From assembly GCF_002980625.1 (NCBI RefSeq), contig NZ_PVLR01000012.1, positions 124,001-188,000 on the forward strand: a stretch of 64,000 nt of DNA. The letters run 5' to 3'. A program made the translations under genes and the position numbers. Positions within the stretch are counted from its first letter, which is position 1; each line of letters begins with the position of its first letter. The stretch is from Malikia spinosa. GTDB lineage: Bacteria; Pseudomonadota; Gammaproteobacteria; Burkholderiales; Burkholderiaceae_C. The notes under the pieces were generated by a model, which did not search any database, was not told the origin of the DNA, and worked only from the letters and a program-made list of their open reading frames with translations. This document shows, one piece after another, positions 43,474 to 54,294 of this stretch.

Positions 43474-44325
43474 ATGCTGCCGGCCTTTGAACTGCCGACT
43501 CCGCTGGGTTATTTCGCCACGCTGGTGCGCGAGGACCCGGGCTTTCCGCTGCTGGAGGCAACTGCTGCGGTCGCGCTGGACGAGTATCCCGAGCTCGACA
43601 TCCAGCAGCTGCTGGGCCAGGTCGATCAGATGGCGCGGCGGCTGCAGCGCCGCCTGCCGGCCGATGCCGGACCGTTGGAGCGCTTGCGCCGGCTCAATCA
43701 GTTCTTCTTCGGCGATCTGGCCTTCGGCGGCAATGTCAACCATTACTACGACCCCGACAACAGCTACCTGAACCGGGTGCTCGAGCGCCGGCGCGGCATC
43801 CCGATCACGCTCGGGGTGTTGTGGCTCGAGCTCGCGCAGGGCCTGGGCCTGCAGGCGCGCGGGATCAATTTTCCGGGCCATTTCCTGGTCAAGGTCAGCC
43901 TGGTGCAGGTCCAGGTCGTGATCGATCCCTTCACCGGTCAGTCACTGGGCCGCGAGGACCTGTCCGAACGGCTAGAGCCGTTCCGGCGCCGCCATGGCCT
44001 GGTCGACGAGTTCGAGCCGCCGGTCGGGCTCTATCTGCAGTCGGCGCCGGAGCGCGAGATCCTGGCCCGGGTGCTGCGCAACCTGAAGGACATCCAGCGC
44101 CAGGCCGGCGACTGGCCGCGCCTGCTGCAGGTGCTCGAGCGGCTGGTGATCCTGCTGCCCGAGGACTGGAGCGAGCGGCGCGACCGCGGGTTGACGCTGG
44201 CCGACCTGGGGCGTATCGACGAGGCCAGGGCCGATCTCGAGATCTATCTGCTCCAGGCCGAGGATGCGCCCGACCACGACCTGATCGCGCAGCGGCTGGC
44301 GCAGCTGCGCGGTGGTGGGGCCTAG
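43474..44325 (+). CDS. SirB1-family transglutaminase-like/TPR protein
   Basis: A 283-residue protein of the SirB1 family. The transglutaminase-like core covers about 85-160 (NSYLNRVLERRRGIPITLGV and GINFPGHFLVKV), and C-terminal TPR-like helices follow. The typical catalytic Cys is not evident in this family, so enzymatic activity is doubtful. It begins 3 bp after murJ and converges with ansB. Confidence 0.85.
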   Translation: MLPAFELPTPLGYFATLVREDPGFPLLEATAAVALDEYPELDIQQLLGQVDQMARRLQRRLPADAGPLERLRRLNQFFFGDLAFGGNVNHYYDPDNSYLNRVLERRRGIPITLGVLWLELAQGLGLQARGINFPGHFLVKVSLVQVQVVIDPFTGQSLGREDLSERLEPFRRRHGLVDEFEPPVGLYLQSAPEREILARVLRNLKDIQRQAGDWPRLLQVLERLVILLPEDWSERRDRGLTLADLGRIDEARADLEIYLLQAEDAPDHDLIAQRLAQLRGGGA

Positions 44326-44328
44326 CGC

Positions 44329-45653
<1,325 letters not shown>

Positions 45654-45654
45654 G

Positions 45655-45674
45655 AAAAAAGCCCGTTGCCGGGC
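45655..45674 (-). terminator. Rho-independent terminator of purM
   Basis: On the minus strand, stem GCCCG/CGGGC with GCAA tetraloop followed by six T, about 30 bp after the purM stop. Confidence 0.85.
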
Positions 45675-45702
45675 CTTTCGTGAGTGGGGGAGGGGGCTGT
45701 CT

Positions 45703-46740
45703 TCAGGCCACGACGACCTGCTCGCCCGCGCCTTGCTCGGCGATGCGGCCGATCTCGTAGACGTTTTCGCCCAGCTCGCGCAGCGTCGCTGCGGTGGCAG
45801 CGGCTGCTTCAGCGGCGACGACGACGACCATGCCGATGCCGTTGTTGAAGGTGCGGTTCATCTCGATGTCGTCGATGCCGGCCGTGGCTTGCAGCCAGGC
45901 GAACAGCTCGGACTGCGGCCAGCTGCCCTTGACCAGCTGGGCGGCGGTGCCTTCGGGCAGCACGCGCGGGATGTTCTCGAGCAGGCCGCCGCCGGTGATG
46001 TGCGCCAGCGCCTTGATCGGGTGCTGGGCCAGTGCGGCCAGCACGTTCTTCACGTACAGGCGGGTCGGCGCCATGATGGCCTGCTTGAACGGCTGGCCGT
46101 CCAGGGTGGCCGGGACCGTGCCCTGGCTCTCGGCGCGCTCGATGCACTTGCGCACCAGCGAGAAGCCGTTCGAGTGCACGCCGTGCGAGGCCAGGCCCAG
46201 CACCACGTCGCCCGGCTTGACATTCTGGCCGGTCAGGATCTTGGACTTCTCGACCGCGCCGACCGCGAAGCCGGCCAGGTCGTATTCGCCGGCCGGGTAC
46301 ATGCCCGGCATTTCGGCGGTTTCGCCGCCGATCAGTGCGCAACCCGACAGCTCGCAGCCCTTGGCGATGCCGCCGACCACGGCCGCTGCGGTATCGACGT
46401 CGAGCTTGCCGCAGGCGAAGTAGTCGAGGAAGAACAGCGGCTCTGCGCCTTGCACCAGCACGTCGTTGACGCTCATCGCGACCAGGTCGATGCCGACGGT
46501 GTCGTGCATGTTCCACTCGAAGGCCAGCTTGAGCTTGGTGCCCACGCCATCAGTGCCGGAAACCAGCACCGGCTCCTGGTAGCGCTTGGGCACTTCGAAC
46601 AGCGCGCCGAAGCCGCCAATGCCGGCCAGCACGCCTTCGCGCATCGTCTTCTTGGCCAGCGGCTTGATGCGCTCGACCAGCGCGTCGCCCGCGATGATGT
46701 CCACGCCGGCGTCTTTATAGGAGATAGGAGTCGTTGTCAT
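45703..46740 (-). CDS. purM: Phosphoribosylformylglycinamidine cyclo-ligase
   Basis: A 345-residue AIR synthetase of purine biosynthesis. It has the typical [20 protein letters not shown] start, [11 protein letters not shown], and the ATP-site [11 protein letters not shown] and [11 protein letters not shown] segments. It diverges from hda, the standard arrangement in Burkholderiales. Confidence 0.96.
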   Translation of the reverse strand: MTTTPISYKDAGVDIIAGDALVERIKPLAKKTMREGVLAGIGGFGALFEVPKRYQEPVLVSGTDGVGTKLKLAFEWNMHDTVGIDLVAMSVNDVLVQGAEPLFFLDYFACGKLDVDTAAAVVGGIAKGCELSGCALIGGETAEMPGMYPAGEYDLAGFAVGAVEKSKILTGQNVKPGDVVLGLASHGVHSNGFSLVRKCIERAESQGTVPATLDGQPFKQAIMAPTRLYVKNVLAALAQHPIKALAHITGGGLLENIPRVLPEGTAAQLVKGSWPQSELFAWLQATAGIDDIEMNRTFNNGIGMVVVVAAEAAAATAATLRELGENVYEIGRIAEQGAGEQVVVA

Positions 46741-46919
46741 GTGGGTAAGCCCGATAGAATTTGCGAGATTTTACGGCCGAGCCGCCATGTCCATCCACAA
46801 GTTCCCATGCAACTGAGCCGCAGCCGAGTCCGTTTCCCGGCCTGGCGCTGGCGTGGGGCAACATTTTTCGACCGGTTTTGCCTGCTTGCGGTCATCGACC
46901 GCCAACCCTCACTGACGCC

Positions 46920-47612
46920 ATGACCATGCGGCAACTCGTGTTGGACATGGGCCTGGCGCCCGTGCCCTCCCTGGAAAATTTCGTTGCCGGGCGCAATGCC
47001 GGCCTGCTCGAACACCTGCGGGTCTGGTCGCGCAATCCGATGCGCTCGCCGGTGCCGACCTTCATCTGGGGCGGCGCCGGCAGCGGCAAGAGCCATCTGC
47101 TGCAGGCCACCTGCGCGGCGCTGCGCGAGCGCGGCGTGCCGGTTGGCTGGATCGACCCGAACGTGATGGCGCCGCCCGAGTTCGACGAGGGCTGGGGCGC
47201 GGTGATCTTCGATGATTGCCACCTCTACACCGAGGTCCAGCAGGCGATGGCCTTCAACTGGTTCATCAACGTCCAGTCGCCACGGCGCGGCGCGGCGCGC
47301 TGGGTGTTGGCTGCCGCTGACCGCCCGCCGGCCGACCTCGCGCTGCGCGAGGACCTGCGCAGTCGCCTGGCCTGGGGCGATGTGTTCCAATTGTTTCCCC
47401 TGGACGACGCCGAGCGCCGAGCCGTCCTGCGCCGCGCCGCCGACCTGCGCGGCGTGTTCCTGAGCGACGAGGTGATGGACTTCATGCTCAACCGTTTCTC
47501 GCGCGACCTCAGTAGCCTGATGCTGCTGCTCGAGACGCTGGACGGTTATGCCCTGCGCACCCAGCGCGCCATCACCATTCCCTTGATCAAGGCCATGCTC
47601 GAAAACGAGTAA
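46920..47612 (+). CDS. hda: DnaA-related regulatory inactivator Hda
   Basis: A 230-residue AAA+ protein related to DnaA domain III. It starts with the clamp-binding-like QLVLDMG, has Walker A GGAGSGKS (51-58) and DDCHLY as Walker B. Hda with the sliding clamp promotes hydrolysis of DnaA-ATP after initiation. The lack of DNA-binding domain IV separates it from DnaA. ATG at 46920 is used; a second ATG two codons later is equally possible. The frame open upstream to 46761 was rejected. Confidence 0.9.
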   Translation: MTMRQLVLDMGLAPVPSLENFVAGRNAGLLEHLRVWSRNPMRSPVPTFIWGGAGSGKSHLLQATCAALRERGVPVGWIDPNVMAPPEFDEGWGAVIFDDCHLYTEVQQAMAFNWFINVQSPRRGAARWVLAAADRPPADLALREDLRSRLAWGDVFQLFPLDDAERRAVLRRAADLRGVFLSDEVMDFMLNRFSRDLSSLMLLLETLDGYALRTQRAITIPLIKAMLENE

Positions 47613-47638
47613 GGCCAACCGACAAAGACCTGCCCGCC

Positions 47639-48313
47639 ATGAAACTGGCCCTCTTTGACCTGGACCACACGCTGCTGCCGATCGACTCGGACTATTCGTG
47701 GGGCCAGTTCACGACCCGCATCGGCTGGACCGATCCGGTCGAGTTCACCCGCCGCAACGACGAATTCTTCGCCCACTACCAGGCCGGCACGCTCGATGTG
47801 CACGACTATGTGCGTTTTGCGACCGAGGCGGTACGCGACCACAGCCCCGACCAGGCCGCTGCCGCGCACGAGCGCTTCATGGCCGAGGTGATCAGCCCGA
47901 ACCTGCAGCCGCAGGCGCTCGAGCTGGTGCAGCGCCACCGCGACGCCGGTGACCAGGTGCTGATCATCACCGCGACCAACGAGTTCGTCACGCGTCCGAT
48001 CGCCCAGGCCTTCGGCGTGACCGAGCTGATCGCGATCGAGCTCGAGCGCGGCCCGGATGGCTGGTACAGCGGCGAGATCCGCGGCACGCCATCGTTTCGC
48101 GAAGGTAAGGTCGCTCGCCTGCAGCAGTGGCTGGCCGCGCGCGGCCTGGGCTGGGACGACTGCGACATGACCTTCTATTCCGACTCGACCAACGACCTGC
48201 CGCTGCTCGAGCGCGCGCACCACCCCGTCGCCACCAATCCCGGTGCTGCCCTGCGCGAGATCGCGCAGCAGCGTGGCTGGCGCATCCTGGACCTGTTCCC
48301 CGAATCCGCATGA
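47639..48313 (+). CDS. HAD-superfamily hydrolase, subfamily IB (SerB-like)
   Basis: A 224-residue phosphatase. The nucleophile motif is FDLDHTLL with D7 and D9, and motif III/IV is FYSDSTNDLPLL. Subfamily IB members include phosphoserine phosphatase, but the substrate here is undetermined. It lies 26 bp after hda and overlaps pcnB by 4 bp. Confidence 0.9.
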   Translation: MKLALFDLDHTLLPIDSDYSWGQFTTRIGWTDPVEFTRRNDEFFAHYQAGTLDVHDYVRFATEAVRDHSPDQAAAAHERFMAEVISPNLQPQALELVQRHRDAGDQVLIITATNEFVTRPIAQAFGVTELIAIELERGPDGWYSGEIRGTPSFREGKVARLQQWLAARGLGWDDCDMTFYSDSTNDLPLLERAHHPVATNPGAALREIAQQRGWRILDLFPESA

Positions 48314-49944
48314 TCAAGACCTTCATCGACAAGTTGCTGGGCAAGAGCGCCCCGGGCAAGGGCCCGAAATTCGGCAAGCGCGAGGATGTGCCGGCCACCG
48401 TGCACGGCATCGACCCCTCGCTGGTCGATGGCCGTGCGCTCGACGTGGTGCACACGCTCAAGAGCGCCGGCTTCGAGGCCTATGTCGTCGGTGGCGCGGT
48501 GCGCGACCTGCTGCTCGGCCTGCGACCGAAGGACTTCGACGTCGCGACCAACGCCACGCCCGAGCAGGTCAAGGGCCTGTTCCGACGCGCCTTCATCATC
48601 GGGCGGCGTTTTCGCATCGTGCACGTGGTCTACGGCCGCGGCCGCGAGCATGAGGTGATCGAGGTCTCGACCCTGCGCGCCCACCTCGACAGCGCCGATG
48701 CCGAGCAGGTCAGCGGCAACGAACGCAGCAGCAAGACCGCGCTGGCCGGCATGAAGCATGCGGTCGATGCCAGCGGCCGCGTGCTGCGTGACAACGTCTG
48801 GGGCCCGATCGAGCAGGATGCGGCGCGGCGCGACTTCACGATCAACGCGATGTACTACGACCCGGAGACCGAGACCGTGGTCGACTTCCACCACGGCATC
48901 CGCGACTCCAACAAGCGCGTGCTGCGCATGATCGGCGACCCGGCCGCACGCTACCGCGAGGACCCGGTCCGCATCATCCGCGCGGTGCGCTTTGCTGCCA
49001 AGCTCAGCGGCCTGGGCTTCCAGTTCGAGGCCAAGACCCGCGCCGCCATTGCGCCTTCGGTCGGCCTGCTGGCCGATGTGCCGCAGAGCCGCCTGTTCGA
49101 CGAGATGCTCAAGCTGCTGCAGACCGGCCATGCGCTGGCCAGCGTCGAGCAGCTCAAGTCCACCGGGCTGGCCAAGGGCATCTATCCGCTGCTTGACCTG
49201 GTGGTCGAGCGTGCCGAGGACCCCTTCGTGCGCTCGGCGCTGCAAGACACCGACCGCCGTGTCGGCGAGGGCAAGCCGGTCGCGCCGAGCTTCCTGCTGG
49301 CCTGCGTGCTCTGGAGCGATGTGCGCGCGGGCTGGAACAAGCGCCAGAAATCCGGTCTGCCGGCCTTCCCGGCGCTACAGGAAGCGGTCGACGAGGTGTT
49401 CGAGTCGCGCATCGGCGATGTCTCGGGCCGCGGCAAGCTCGGTGCCGACATGCGCGAGATCTGGCTCATGCAGCCGCGCTTCGACAAGCGTACCGGCACC
49501 GCGCCGTTCTCACTGGCCGACCAGCCGCGTTTCCGCGCCGGCTTCGACTTCCTGCGCCTGCGGGCCCAGGTCGGCGAACTGCCCGAGGAAATCGCGCACT
49601 GGTGGGAGACCTTCAGCACCGCCAGCGATGCGGTGCGCTACGACATGGTCGACGCGATCCGCCTCGAGCAGCAGCGCGCCAAGCCCAAGTCGCGCGCCAA
49701 GACCGGTGACGCTCCGGCTGGACGCGTGTTCCGCCAACCGGCCGAAGGCCGTACCCTGCCGCCTTCCGGTGAGCAGGCTGAAGACAGCGCAGCGAACGAG
49801 CCGCCGCCGTTCGAGTCCGAATCGGGCGAGGCCGCGCCGGCCAAGAAGCGCCGCCGCCGTCGCAAGCCCAACAGCGGTGCTGGCGGTGCTGGCGGTGTGG
49901 CTGGGGCAGGGGGCGACGACGCCGGCTCCGGCCCGCAGCCATGA
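48310..49944 (+). CDS. pcnB: Poly(A) polymerase I (PcnB)
   Basis: A 544-residue nucleotidyltransferase that adds poly(A) tails to RNA and so promotes decay. The head domain shows YVVGGAVRDLLLG and the DFDVATNATPEQV metal-binding acidic pair; RRDFTINAMYYDP and the neck segment follow. After residue about 455 a basic disordered tail (ends with KKRRRRRKP and Gly/Ala repeats) is added, likely RNA-binding. It overlaps the HAD gene and folK by 4 bp each. The features fit PcnB and not CCA-adding enzyme, which lacks this tail. Confidence 0.93.
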   Translation: MIKTFIDKLLGKSAPGKGPKFGKREDVPATVHGIDPSLVDGRALDVVHTLKSAGFEAYVVGGAVRDLLLGLRPKDFDVATNATPEQVKGLFRRAFIIGRRFRIVHVVYGRGREHEVIEVSTLRAHLDSADAEQVSGNERSSKTALAGMKHAVDASGRVLRDNVWGPIEQDAARRDFTINAMYYDPETETVVDFHHGIRDSNKRVLRMIGDPAARYREDPVRIIRAVRFAAKLSGLGFQFEAKTRAAIAPSVGLLADVPQSRLFDEMLKLLQTGHALASVEQLKSTGLAKGIYPLLDLVVERAEDPFVRSALQDTDRRVGEGKPVAPSFLLACVLWSDVRAGWNKRQKSGLPAFPALQEAVDEVFESRIGDVSGRGKLGADMREIWLMQPRFDKRTGTAPFSLADQPRFRAGFDFLRLRAQVGELPEEIAHWWETFSTASDAVRYDMVDAIRLEQQRAKPKSRAKTGDAPAGRVFRQPAEGRTLPPSGEQAEDSAANEPPPFESESGEAAPAKKRRRRRKPNSGAGGAGGVAGAGGDDAGSGPQP

Positions 49945-50405
49945 GCTCGGCTGTGCTGGCCCATGTCGCGCTGGGCGCCAACCTGGGCGACGCGCGCGCC
50001 ACGGTGAGCGACGCGATCGCGGCGCTCGATCGGCTGCCGCAGACCCGGCTGCTGCGGGCGTCGGCGCTCTACCGCAGCGCGCCCTGGGAGGCCAGCGGCC
50101 CCGACTTCATCAACGCGGTGGCAGCGGTCGAGACCGGACTCGGCGCGCACGAGCTGCTGCGCGCCTTGCAGGCGCTCGAATTGCAGGCCGGGCGCGAGCG
50201 GCCCTACCGCAACGCGCCGCGCACGCTCGACCTCGACCTGCTGCTGTATGGCGATGCCGTTATCGACACGCCCGACCTGAGCGTGCCGCATCCGCGCCTG
50301 CGCGAGCGCGCCTTCGTGCTGCTGCCGCTGGCCGAGATTTCGCCGGCACTCGTCACGGCCGACGAGCTGCAGGCGGTTGCCGGTCAGGCCATCGAGCGGC
50401 TCTGA
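49941..50405 (+). CDS. folK: 2-Amino-4-hydroxy-6-hydroxymethyldihydropteridine pyrophosphokinase
   Basis: A 154-residue HPPK of folate synthesis. It opens with VALGANLGDA, and the ATP/Mg signature PRTLDLDLLLYGD and the VPHPRLRERAFVLLPLAEI segment are clear. It overlaps pcnB by 4 bp, as is usual in this order. Confidence 0.95.
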   Translation: MSSAVLAHVALGANLGDARATVSDAIAALDRLPQTRLLRASALYRSAPWEASGPDFINAVAAVETGLGAHELLRALQALELQAGRERPYRNAPRTLDLDLLLYGDAVIDTPDLSVPHPRLRERAFVLLPLAEISPALVTADELQAVAGQAIERL

Positions 50406-50415
50406 TCCGCTGGAC

Positions 50416-50449
50416 GGGCCGCTGTTGGGCGGCCCCGCGCCCCGGCGCG
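50416..50449. terminator. Twin GC-rich hairpins between folK and pdxH
   Basis: Stem GGGCCGC/GCGGCCC (50416-50435) is followed directly by CGCGCC/GGCGCG (50436-50449). They fill the gap between two converging genes. There is no T tract, so a role in 3' end protection or Rho-dependent ending is possible. Confidence 0.45.
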
Positions 50450-50471
50450 TTCTGGCGTAGGCGGTCCCCGC

Positions 50472-51104
50472 TCAGGGCGCCAGGCGCTCGCGCAGCCAGC
50501 CGTCGGCCTGCTGCTGGTAGCGCAGCCGGTCGTGGAGACGGCTCTTGCGGCCCTGCCAGAATTCCCAGCAGTCCGGCACCAGCCGGAAACCGCCCCAGTG
50601 CGGCGGGCGCGGCGGATTGAGCAGGAACTGGGCGCCGAACTTGGCCGCATTGGTCACCAGCAGCGTGCGGTTCGGAATCACCTGGCTCTGCGGGCTGGCC
50701 CAGGCGCCGATCCGGCTGTCGAGCGGACGGCTGTGGAAATACTCGTCGCTTTCCTCGGCGCTGACGCGCTCGACCCGGCCCTCGATGCGCACCACGCGCT
50801 CGAGCTCGACCCAGTGGAACTGCAGCGCGGCAAACGGGTTGCCGGCCAGCTCGCGGCCCTTGCGGCTGTCGTAGTTGGTGTACCAGACGATGCCGCGTGC
50901 GTCGTAGCCCTTGATCAGCACCACGCGCGTGCTCGGACGCAAGTTGCTGCCGACGGTCGCGACCGTCATCGCATTGGGTTCGGGGATCTCGCTCTTGATC
51001 GCTTCGTGCAGCCACTGGTCGAACTGCAGCATGGGGTCGGCGTGCGAGGCGTGTTCGTTGAGCTCGGCGCGCTCGTAGCTCTTGCGGATGTCGGCTATTT
51101 TCAT
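50472..51104 (-). CDS. pdxH: Pyridoxamine/pyridoxine 5'-phosphate oxidase
   Basis: A 210-residue FMN enzyme of vitamin B6 synthesis and salvage. It shows [20 protein letters not shown] near the FMN site and the C-terminal [17 protein letters not shown] signature. Transcribed towards folK and divergent from yceD. Confidence 0.95.
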   Translation of the reverse strand: MKIADIRKSYERAELNEHASHADPMLQFDQWLHEAIKSEIPEPNAMTVATVGSNLRPSTRVVLIKGYDARGIVWYTNYDSRKGRELAGNPFAALQFHWVELERVVRIEGRVERVSAEESDEYFHSRPLDSRIGAWASPQSQVIPNRTLLVTNAAKFGAQFLLNPPRPPHWGGFRLVPDCWEFWQGRKSRLHDRLRYQQQADGWLRERLAP

Positions 51105-51172
51105 GCTGCCAGTATAGGCAGCCCGGGCCGGGCGCGGCCGTAGAATCGACCCTCCTTGTCTCGAATGCCGTC

Positions 51173-51751
51173 ATGACCGCTGCCATGCCCCCGACCACCC
51201 TCGACCTGCGCGCCAGCGCGCAGAAAGCCGAAACCCTGTCCGGCCAGGCGCTGCTGTCCGCCTTCGCTCGCCTGGCCGACGGCCTGCCCGAGCTCGATGT
51301 CGCTCCGGTGCGCTGGAGCGCGCAGGCCGAACTGCGCCAGCCCTTGGGCGACCTGGGCGCCGACCTCGGCCGCACCGAGCTGCCCGAGCCCCAGCTCTGG
51401 CTGCACCTGCAAGCCAGCGCCGAGCTGCCGCAAACCTGCCAACGCTGCCTGTCGCCCTACGCGCAGCCGGTCGAGGTCGACCGCTGGTTCCGCTTCGTCG
51501 CCGACGAGGCGGTGGCGCTGGCCGAGGACGACGAGTGCGAGGAAGACCTGCTGGCGCTCGAGCCACGCTTTGACCTGGCCGCGCTGATCGAGGACGAGCT
51601 GCTGCTGGCGCTGCCCCTGGTGCCGATGCACGAGGTCTGCCCGGTTCCGGTGCGCATGAGCGCGGGCGAACTGCCCGATCTGCCGGAGGAAAAGAAGCCC
51701 AATCCCTTCGCCGCACTGAGCGCGCTCAAGGGCCGTACAAGCGACCATTGA
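51173..51751 (+). CDS. yceD: YceD/DUF177-family protein
   Basis: A 192-residue small protein of the DUF177 family, linked to 23S rRNA processing in other bacteria and plants. A CxxC pair (TCQRCL) and a third Cys near 160 suggest metal binding. It precedes rpmF as in most bacteria. The stop overlaps a strong promoter for rpmF. Confidence 0.9.
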   Translation: MTAAMPPTTLDLRASAQKAETLSGQALLSAFARLADGLPELDVAPVRWSAQAELRQPLGDLGADLGRTELPEPQLWLHLQASAELPQTCQRCLSPYAQPVEVDRWFRFVADEAVALAEDDECEEDLLALEPRFDLAALIEDELLLALPLVPMHEVCPVPVRMSAGELPDLPEEKKPNPFAALSALKGRTSDH

Positions 51752-51777
51752 CCGCCGGTCTGACAAGTCGCTATAAT
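51748..51777 (+). promoter_or_regulatory. Sigma-70 promoter for rpmF
   Basis: TTGACC (51748-51753) and a consensus TATAAT (51772-51777) are separated by 18 bp. The -35 hexamer overlaps the yceD stop codon. It would give the ribosomal protein and fatty-acid genes extra expression independent of yceD. Confidence 0.7.
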
Positions 51778-51862
51778 CCAGGGTTTCGCGCTGGCCTGAA
51801 AATCTATTTTCAAGGGGCTGGTGCAGCCATCCACCCATTTGATTTTTCGATAGGAGCCGATC

Positions 51863-52045
51863 ATGGCCGTCCAGCAAAACAAAAAGTCCCCTTCCAAGCG
51901 CGGTATGCACCGTTCGCACAATGCCCTGAACGTGCCGGGCATCGCTGTGGAAGCCACCACCGGTGAAGTGCACCTGCGTCACCACATCAGCCCGAACGGT
52001 TTCTACCGTGGCCGCCAGGTCCTGAAGAACAAGTCCGAGGCCTGA
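51863..52045 (+). CDS. rpmF: 50S ribosomal protein L32
   Basis: A 60-residue L32, starting [20 protein letters not shown]. It lacks the four zinc cysteines of the C+ form, so it is a C-minus L32. It lies between yceD and plsX, a near-universal arrangement, and is followed by a terminator. Confidence 0.96.
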   Translation: MAVQQNKKSPSKRGMHRSHNALNVPGIAVEATTGEVHLRHHISPNGFYRGRQVLKNKSEA

Positions 52046-52088
52046 TCGGCGCTGACGCGCCATCGCCCTCGCACAGTTTGTTCGAGGC

Positions 52089-52117
52089 AAAGCCCGCATC
52101 ACTGCGGGCTTTTTTTA
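52089..52117 (+). terminator. Terminator between rpmF and plsX
   Basis: Stem AAAGCCCGCA/TGCGGGCTTT with a 4-nt loop and a seven-T tract, 43 bp after rpmF. It should end much of the rpmF transcription, limiting read-through into plsX. Confidence 0.88.
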
Positions 52118-52146
52118 TCCTGTTGCTGCCACTTGAGGACGCTGGA

Positions 52147-53202
52147 ATGATCACCATCGCGGTCGATTGCATGGGCGGAGACTACGGCCCCGCAGTCACC
52201 TTGCCGGCCTGTGCCGCCTTTCTCGCTTCTCACCCCGACGCCCATCTGCTGCTGGTCGGCCTGCCCGAGGCCATGGCCAAGCTGCCGGCCTCGATCGACC
52301 GGGCCCGGATCCAGGTCATCGCGGCCAGCGAGGTCGTCACGATGGACGATCCGCTCGAAGTCGCGCTGCGTCGCAAGCGCGACTCGTCGATGCGCGTCGC
52401 GATCAACCAGGTCAAGGACGGCGCCGCCCAGGCCGCCGTCTCGGCCGGCAATACCGGCGCGCTGATGGCGATCGCGCGCTTCGTGCTCAAGACGCTCGAC
52501 GGCATCGACCGGCCCGCGATCGCTGGCCAGATGCCCAATGTCACCGGCGGCGCGACCACCATGCTCGACCTCGGCGCCAACGTCGATTGCAGCGCCGAGC
52601 ACCTGTTGCAGTTCGCCGTCATGGGCTCGGCCCTGGTGGTCGCGGTCAGCGGCAAGGAGTCGCCCACGGTCGGTCTGCTCAACATCGGCGAGGAAGCGAT
52701 CAAGGGCAACGAGGTCATCAAGCAGGCCGGCGCCTTGCTGCGCGCCGCCGCCGCCAACGGCGACCTCAACTTCAAGGGCAACGTCGAGGGCAACGACATC
52801 TTCAAGGGCGTGGTCGACCTGGTGGTCTGTGACGGCTTCGTCGGCAACGTCGCGCTCAAGAGCAGCGAGGGCCTGGCCAGCATGGTCAGCACCCTGATCA
52901 AGCAGGCGTTCGGGCGCAACATCCTGACGAAAATGGCCGCCATCGTGGCCTATCCGGTGCTATCGGCGTTCAAGAAACGGGTCGATCACCGGCGCTACAA
53001 CGGCGCGGCGCTGCTTGGCCTGCGCGGCCTGGTGTTCAAGAGCCACGGCTCGGCCGACGCCTTCGCCTTCGAGCAGGCGCTGGTGCGCGCGTATGATGCA
53101 GCCCACAACCAGTTGCTCGACAACGTGCGGGCGCGCATCGCCCATGCGGCGCCGCTGATGGCGGCCAAGGGCGCAGCCGCCTTGTCGGCGACCCCAGCCT
53201 GA
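52147..53202 (+). CDS. plsX: Phosphate acyltransferase PlsX
   Basis: A 351-residue enzyme that makes acyl-phosphate from acyl-ACP for phospholipid synthesis. It opens [12 protein letters not shown] and shows [10 protein letters not shown] and [15 protein letters not shown]. The ATG at 52147 was chosen at the start of similarity; the frame upstream includes the terminator. fabH follows 41 bp later. Confidence 0.95.
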   Translation: MITIAVDCMGGDYGPAVTLPACAAFLASHPDAHLLLVGLPEAMAKLPASIDRARIQVIAASEVVTMDDPLEVALRRKRDSSMRVAINQVKDGAAQAAVSAGNTGALMAIARFVLKTLDGIDRPAIAGQMPNVTGGATTMLDLGANVDCSAEHLLQFAVMGSALVVAVSGKESPTVGLLNIGEEAIKGNEVIKQAGALLRAAAANGDLNFKGNVEGNDIFKGVVDLVVCDGFVGNVALKSSEGLASMVSTLIKQAFGRNILTKMAAIVAYPVLSAFKKRVDHRRYNGAALLGLRGLVFKSHGSADAFAFEQALVRAYDAAHNQLLDNVRARIAHAAPLMAAKGAAALSATPA

Positions 53203-53243
53203 GACGCTGCTGGCGTTCAGGGCCAGACCAACCCAGACCGAAC

Positions 53244-54263
53244 ATGAGACGCTATTCCCGCATTTCCGGTACCGGTAGCTACCTGCCGCCACGCCGACTG
53301 ACGAACGCCGACATGGTCGGCCTGCTGGCCGAACGCGGCATCGAGACCAGCGATGACTGGATCGTCGACCGCACCGGCATCCGAGCCCGCCATTACGCCG
53401 ACGACGGTGTCAATGCCAGCGATCTCGGCCTGCAGGCCAGCCTGAAGGCGATCGAGGCCGCCGGCTGCCAGATCGGTGACATCGACCTTATCATCGTCGC
53501 GACTTCCACGCCGGACATGGTCTTTCCCTCGACCGCCTCGATCCTGCAGCGTAAGCTGACCGAGTCGGCGCAGGCGTCGGGCCAGCCCGGTGCGGCCGGT
53601 GGCGCCGCCTTCGACGTGCAGGCGGTCTGCAGCGGCTTCATCTACGCGCTGACGATTGCCGACGCCATGATCCAGACCGGTGCCGCGACGCGCGCGCTGG
53701 TGGTCGGCGCCGAGGTGTTCTCGCGCATCCTCGACTTCAATGACCGCACCACCTGCGTGCTGTTTGGCGATGGTGCCGGTGCCGTGGTGCTCGAAGCCGT
53801 CGAGCATGACGGCAGCGGCCCGGCCGTGCTGGCCAGCGACATCCACGCCGACGGCCGCCACACCGGCATCCTGTGCGTGCCGGGCACGGTCAGCGGTGGC
53901 CAGGTGCTGGGCGATCCGCTGCTCAAGATGGACGGCCAGGCCGTGTTCAAGCTCGCGGTCGGCCTGCTCGAGAGCGCCGCCAAGGCCGCGCTGGCCAAGG
54001 CCGGCATGACCGAGCCCGACGTCGACTGGCTGGTGCCGCACCAGGCCAATATCCGCATCATCCAGAGCACGGCGCGCAAGCTCAAGCTGTCGATGGACAA
54101 GGTGATCGTGACGGTCGACCAGCATGGCAACACCTCGGCCGCCTCGATCCCGCTCGCGCTCGACGAGGGCGTGCGCAGCGGCCGCATCCAGCCGGGCCAG
54201 ACCGCGATGCTCGAAGGGGTGGGCGGTGGCTTCACCTGGGGCGCGGTGCTGCTGCGTCTGTGA
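53244..54263 (+). CDS. fabH: 3-Oxoacyl-ACP synthase III (KASIII)
   Basis: A 339-residue condensing enzyme that starts fatty-acid chains from acetyl-CoA and malonyl-ACP. The catalytic triad is C129 in VQAVCSGF, with the His in [10 protein letters not shown] and Asn in [11 protein letters not shown] short Gly/Ala/Gln-rich insertion (about 106-120) separates LQRKL from the active-site strand, longer than in the usual enzyme. Neighbours plsX and fabD complete the standard cluster. Confidence 0.95.
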   Translation: MRRYSRISGTGSYLPPRRLTNADMVGLLAERGIETSDDWIVDRTGIRARHYADDGVNASDLGLQASLKAIEAAGCQIGDIDLIIVATSTPDMVFPSTASILQRKLTESAQASGQPGAAGGAAFDVQAVCSGFIYALTIADAMIQTGAATRALVVGAEVFSRILDFNDRTTCVLFGDGAGAVVLEAVEHDGSGPAVLASDIHADGRHTGILCVPGTVSGGQVLGDPLLKMDGQAVFKLAVGLLESAAKAALAKAGMTEPDVDWLVPHQANIRIIQSTARKLKLSMDKVIVTVDQHGNTSAASIPLALDEGVRSGRIQPGQTAMLEGVGGGFTWGAVLLRL

Positions 54264-54294
54264 TTCCCAAGACAAGACAGTTCAGAAAGCAAAC

